A stretch of DNA of 8,436 nucleotides from Erysipelotrichaceae bacterium (lineage in GTDB: Bacteria; Bacillota_I; Bacilli_A; Erysipelotrichales; Coprobacillaceae), in assembly GCA_021202205.1 (NCBI GenBank), contig JAJQDJ010000242.1, forward strand, positions 1 through 8,436, written 5' to 3'. A program made the translations under genes and the position numbers. The notes under the pieces were generated by a model that saw nothing but the letters and a program-made list of their open reading frames with translations, was not told the DNA's origin and did no database searches. Position 1 is the stretch's first letter. Each line of letters opens with the position of its first letter. Shown one piece after another: positions 6,485-8,436 of this stretch.

Positions 6485-6544
6485 AATTATGAAAATGGAC
6501 TATGAAAAATGATTTGATTTTTGTAATAATTGTAGAATTATAGA

Positions 6545-6563
6545 ATAGTTTGTGATAAACTAT
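6545..6563 (+). repeat. 7-bp inverted repeat before the M15 peptidase start
   Basis: ATAGTTT (6545-6551) and AAACTAT (6557-6563) flank GTGAT and end directly against the AGGAGGT ribosome site (6564-6570). In RNA this makes a small hairpin abutting the ribosome site; in DNA it is a possible operator. It is preceded by two TAGAAT copies (6533-6538 and 6541-6546). Either copy, the TATAAT at 6482-6487, or an extended -10 TGTGATAAA (6551-6559) could be the -10 box of the downstream gene; I cannot choose between them. Confidence 0.4.
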
Positions 6564-6576
6564 AGGAGGTTAAAGG

Positions 6577-6618
6577 ATGGTGTATTATGGCTTTCAGAAG
6601 GAAAAGAAATTATTATAG
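6577..6618 (+). other. 13-codon out-of-frame mini-ORF overlapping the M15 start
   Basis: ATG 6577 lies exactly 6 nt after the strong AGGAGGT (6564-6570) and opens a 13-codon frame (MVYYGFQKEKKLL) that ends at TAG 6616-6618. This is inside, and out of frame with, the first codons of the carboxypeptidase gene (ATG 6587). It may be a translated regulatory upstream ORF, or ribosomes may simply bind here and start at 6587. No similarity is claimed for the peptide. Confidence 0.3.
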
Positions 6619-7822
6619 TTCATATTCGTCAAGAAGACGTTCAAATATACGATGGGAAAAAATTCTTATTGTTGTAGTAGTGGTAGCGTTGGTTATAGGT
6701 ATTGCAGTTTGGTTTAATTTTAGTAGGATTCGTTTATTAATGAAGGGATATTCTTTTTCGCAACAAAATGATATTCTGGATTTAGCAAGTGATGATGTTA
6801 AAGAAATTTTATCCCATGATAAGATGGATAATATTGAAGAATGGATTGAATTAAGTGAAACTGTGACTTACTATGATGAATATCAGGAATACTATTCTTT
6901 ACATAGTGAATTAGAAACCAGTGAGGTTGTTTCTACAGTAGATAATATTTTTACAAATTATTATCCAAAACTAGCGGCTTTGGGATATACTGAAGATCAA
7001 GTATGGGAAATGCTCGGAGCAGCAAGTGTTAATGATTTACAATATTTAATTACAAATGATTATACTTATAGTGATATACAGCCATATATGGATATTCAAG
7101 TTTTTGATTATCAATGCATGGAAGAATATGAAGAAGTTTATGCTGAAACACAAAGCTATAATTATGCAGTATTAATTACAGCATATCCATTTATAATTTC
7201 AACTAATGATGTTGATGCTGTTTATACAATTGCGAATCCTGATGATTATACAATTCTTGTTAAAGAAGGCTTTCAGTTAGATTCGTCTTATGAACCAGAT
7301 GATTTGGTAGGTTCAACAGTTGTACCAGTTGCTCCAGATTGTGAAAACTCTAAGTTGAGAGCTGATGCGATTGCTGCTTTAGAAGAAATGTATAATGATG
7401 CCAGCACGTTAGGTTATAATTTGGTTATTAATAGTGCTTATCGTTCTTATGAAGAACAGCAGGAAACTTATGATGAATATTTTGCTAAGTATGATGAAGT
7501 AACTGCCGCAAGCTTAGTTGCTAAACCTGGCTCAAGTGAACATCAAACAGGGTTGGGTGTTGATTTAACAAGTCAAAGTGTTATTAGTGGTGAAAGATTG
7601 GTTTTTGGTGATACTGAAGAATATCAATGGTGTAAAGAAAATTCTTATAAATATGGTTATATTTTAAGATTTGAGGAAGATAAAGCAGATATTACTGGTA
7701 TAGGCAAAGAACCATGGCATTTTAGATATGTTGGTGTAGAAATTGCTACAACAATTTATGAAAATGGTTGGACCTTAGAAGAATGTTGTTTATATACTGG
7801 AACTATTCCAGAATTATCATAA
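6587..7822 (+). CDS. membrane-anchored M15 carboxypeptidase (VanY/LdcB-like)
   Basis: Trims peptide stems of peptidoglycan outside the cell membrane. The 411-residue protein has an Arg-rich cytoplasmic head (1-24), one membrane helix (about 26-45, ILIVVVVVALVIG core), an extracellular region and a C-terminal M15 zinc peptidase domain from about residue 245. Active-site signatures are the YRSYEEQ segment (285-291), the SSEHQTGLGVD motif with zinc ligands His319 and Asp326, and EPWHFRYVG with catalytic Glu375 and zinc ligand His378. Residues 54-124 and 133-205 look like two copies of one unit: GY start, helical AS..D segment, then Y.EY.E.Y. No lipobox or cleavable signal is seen, so it stays anchored. 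D,D- versus L,D-specificity cannot be told from sequence. The start is uncertain: ATG 6587 is 9 nt after AAAGGA (6572-6577), while the stronger AGGAGGT lies 16 nt upstream. It is divergent from the 91-aa gene. Confidence 0.92.
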   Translation: MAFRRKRNYYSSYSSRRRSNIRWEKILIVVVVVALVIGIAVWFNFSRIRLLMKGYSFSQQNDILDLASDDVKEILSHDKMDNIEEWIELSETVTYYDEYQEYYSLHSELETSEVVSTVDNIFTNYYPKLAALGYTEDQVWEMLGAASVNDLQYLITNDYTYSDIQPYMDIQVFDYQCMEEYEEVYAETQSYNYAVLITAYPFIISTNDVDAVYTIANPDDYTILVKEGFQLDSSYEPDDLVGSTVVPVAPDCENSKLRADAIAALEEMYNDASTLGYNLVINSAYRSYEEQQETYDEYFAKYDEVTAASLVAKPGSSEHQTGLGVDLTSQSVISGERLVFGDTEEYQWCKENSYKYGYILRFEEDKADITGIGKEPWHFRYVGVEIATTIYENGWTLEECCLYTGTIPELS

Positions 7823-7844
7823 TCCAGGATAACCTGGATTTTTT
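7821..7844 (+). terminator. intrinsic terminator after the M15 peptidase gene
   Basis: AATCCAGG (7821-7828) pairs perfectly with CCTGGATT (7833-7840) around ATAA, followed by a T-run (7839-7844). It begins within the stop codon and lies only 15 nt before the mnmM start. No separate mnmM promoter is evident in that gap, so mnmM may depend on read-through. Confidence 0.85.
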
Positions 7845-7858
7845 GTTGGAGGTATATG

Positions 7859-8383
7859 ATGTTAATGATGGTTGATTATGTACATGTTAGATTGCAAACA
7901 TATGATGATCTAAAAATTGGTGTTGATTTTACCATGGGTAATGGTCATGATACATTGTTTTTATCGCATATATGTCAATACGTTTATAGTTTTGATATTC
8001 AACAAGTTGCATTAGATCATACAAAACAAATATTAGATCAAAATAATGTTCAGCTTATCTTAGATGGACATGAAAATTTTGATCACTATATTTCATCTTT
8101 CGATGTTGGTATTTTTAATTTGGGTTATTTGCCTAACATGAATCATGATATAACAACCAAATTAGAAACCACAAAAATTGTGATAAGTAAAGCCTTGGAC
8201 TGTATGAATAAAGTATTATTTGTGGTCGTTTATCCTGGGCATGATGAAGGGTATAAAGAAAGTTTATGGATAGATTACTATATGTCAAAATTAGATACGA
8301 ATCACTATAATGTATCTCAATATTGTATGCTTAATAAAAAGCATTCTCCATATGTTATTGAAATAGAAAAAAAGCAGATATAA
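7859..8383 (+). CDS. mnmM: tRNA (mnm5s2U34) methyltransferase, YtqB family
   Basis: A SAM-dependent class I methyltransferase of the YtqB family. In Bacillus subtilis this family (MnmM) methylates 5-aminomethyl-2-thiouridine to mnm5s2U at the wobble base of tRNAs, the step done by MnmC in E. coli. The 174-residue product shows the SAM-binding motif VDFTMGNGHDT (22-32), acidic motif FDIQ (45-48), DGHENF (69-74), the family hallmark FNLGYLP (86-92), a TT pair (104-105) and YPGH (125-128), ending in an IEIEKK strand. The usual VDATMGNG has Phe for Ala, and the residues after GYLP differ from the common GGDK. The helix before the SAM domain is brief, so the protein is slightly short for the family. 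Several ATGs compete: GGAGG (7848-7852) lies 6 nt before ATG 7859 but only 3 nt before ATG 7856, so I favour 7859. It follows the M15 gene and its terminator. Confidence 0.9.
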   Translation: MLMMVDYVHVRLQTYDDLKIGVDFTMGNGHDTLFLSHICQYVYSFDIQQVALDHTKQILDQNNVQLILDGHENFDHYISSFDVGIFNLGYLPNMNHDITTKLETTKIVISKALDCMNKVLFVVVYPGHDEGYKESLWIDYYMSKLDTNHYNVSQYCMLNKKHSPYVIEIEKKQI

Positions 8384-8389
8384 TCCAAT

Positions 8390-8428
8390 GTCATTAAGTT
8401 TATTTTTAAGAAATTATATGTTAATGAC
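8390..8428. repeat. spaced inverted repeat at the window end
   Basis: GTCATTAA (8390-8397) recurs inverted as TTAATGAC (8421-8428) across 23 bp of AT-rich DNA, starting 6 bp after the mnmM stop. No T-run follows, so it is not a standard terminator. The continuation beyond the edge is unseen, and it could be an operator, part of a longer element or chance. Confidence 0.35.
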
Positions 8429-8436
8429 TTTACGGG

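Noticed and set aside
8381..8436. Terminator for mnmM
   Set aside because: The inverted repeat has a 23-nt loop and no following T-run within the visible sequence.
1..8436. Defence system, CRISPR array, insertion sequence, prophage or toxin-antitoxin pair
   Set aside because: No array of repeats, transposase, integrase, nuclease or toxin-like product was seen; every large frame belongs to a known housekeeping or transport family.

Overview
The window is AT-rich, compactly organised DNA from a low-GC Gram-positive bacterium. It has strong AGGAGG-type ribosome sites, sigma-A-like promoters, a T-box leader on an aminoacyl-tRNA synthetase gene, and Rho-independent terminators after most transcription units. 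A threonyl-tRNA synthetase without the N-terminal TGS domain, a cytoplasmic GH13 amylase and a YtqB/MnmM-type tRNA methyltransferase would suit a gut Erysipelotrichia or related Bacillota. That placement is inference, not something the sequence proves.

Layout. Positions 1-79 are an edge fragment with no recognisable gene. Positions 80-338 hold a sigma-A promoter and a threonine T-box leader; antiterminator and terminator can be traced base by base and a plausible ACU specifier is visible. They control thrS (339-2087). The thrS terminator hairpin shares its DNA with the promoter of the next unit, a three-gene operon with overlapping genes: cytoplasmic alpha-amylase (2143-3576), an EamA/DMT permease (3566-4441) and a MATE efflux protein (4425-5771). 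A bidirectional terminator at 5774-5801 separates this operon from two small, unrecognised membrane-protein genes on the minus strand (5800-6048 and 6150-6425). Each has its own ribosome site and terminator.

A divergent intergenic region (6426-6586) carries a good minus-strand promoter whose -35 box lies in a perfect 12-bp palindrome. It also carries a 7-bp inverted repeat and a strong ribosome site that points to an out-of-frame mini-ORF just before the next gene. That gene (6587-7822) encodes a membrane-anchored M15-family (VanY/LdcB-like) peptidoglycan carboxypeptidase with a duplicated N-terminal region. After a clean terminator comes mnmM (7859-8383), the Gram-positive enzyme for the last methylation of mnm5s2U34 in tRNA. 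The window ends in a spaced inverted repeat with no gene identified.

Most of the content is housekeeping: tRNA charging and modification, starch or maltodextrin breakdown, export, and cell-wall trimming. I see no CRISPR array, insertion sequence, phage module, toxin-antitoxin pair or rRNA/tRNA gene. The items most worth a second look are the two small membrane proteins, the start region and duplicated domain of the M15 protein, and the overlapping terminator/promoter after thrS. I do not see convincing evidence of a wholly new multi-gene system.
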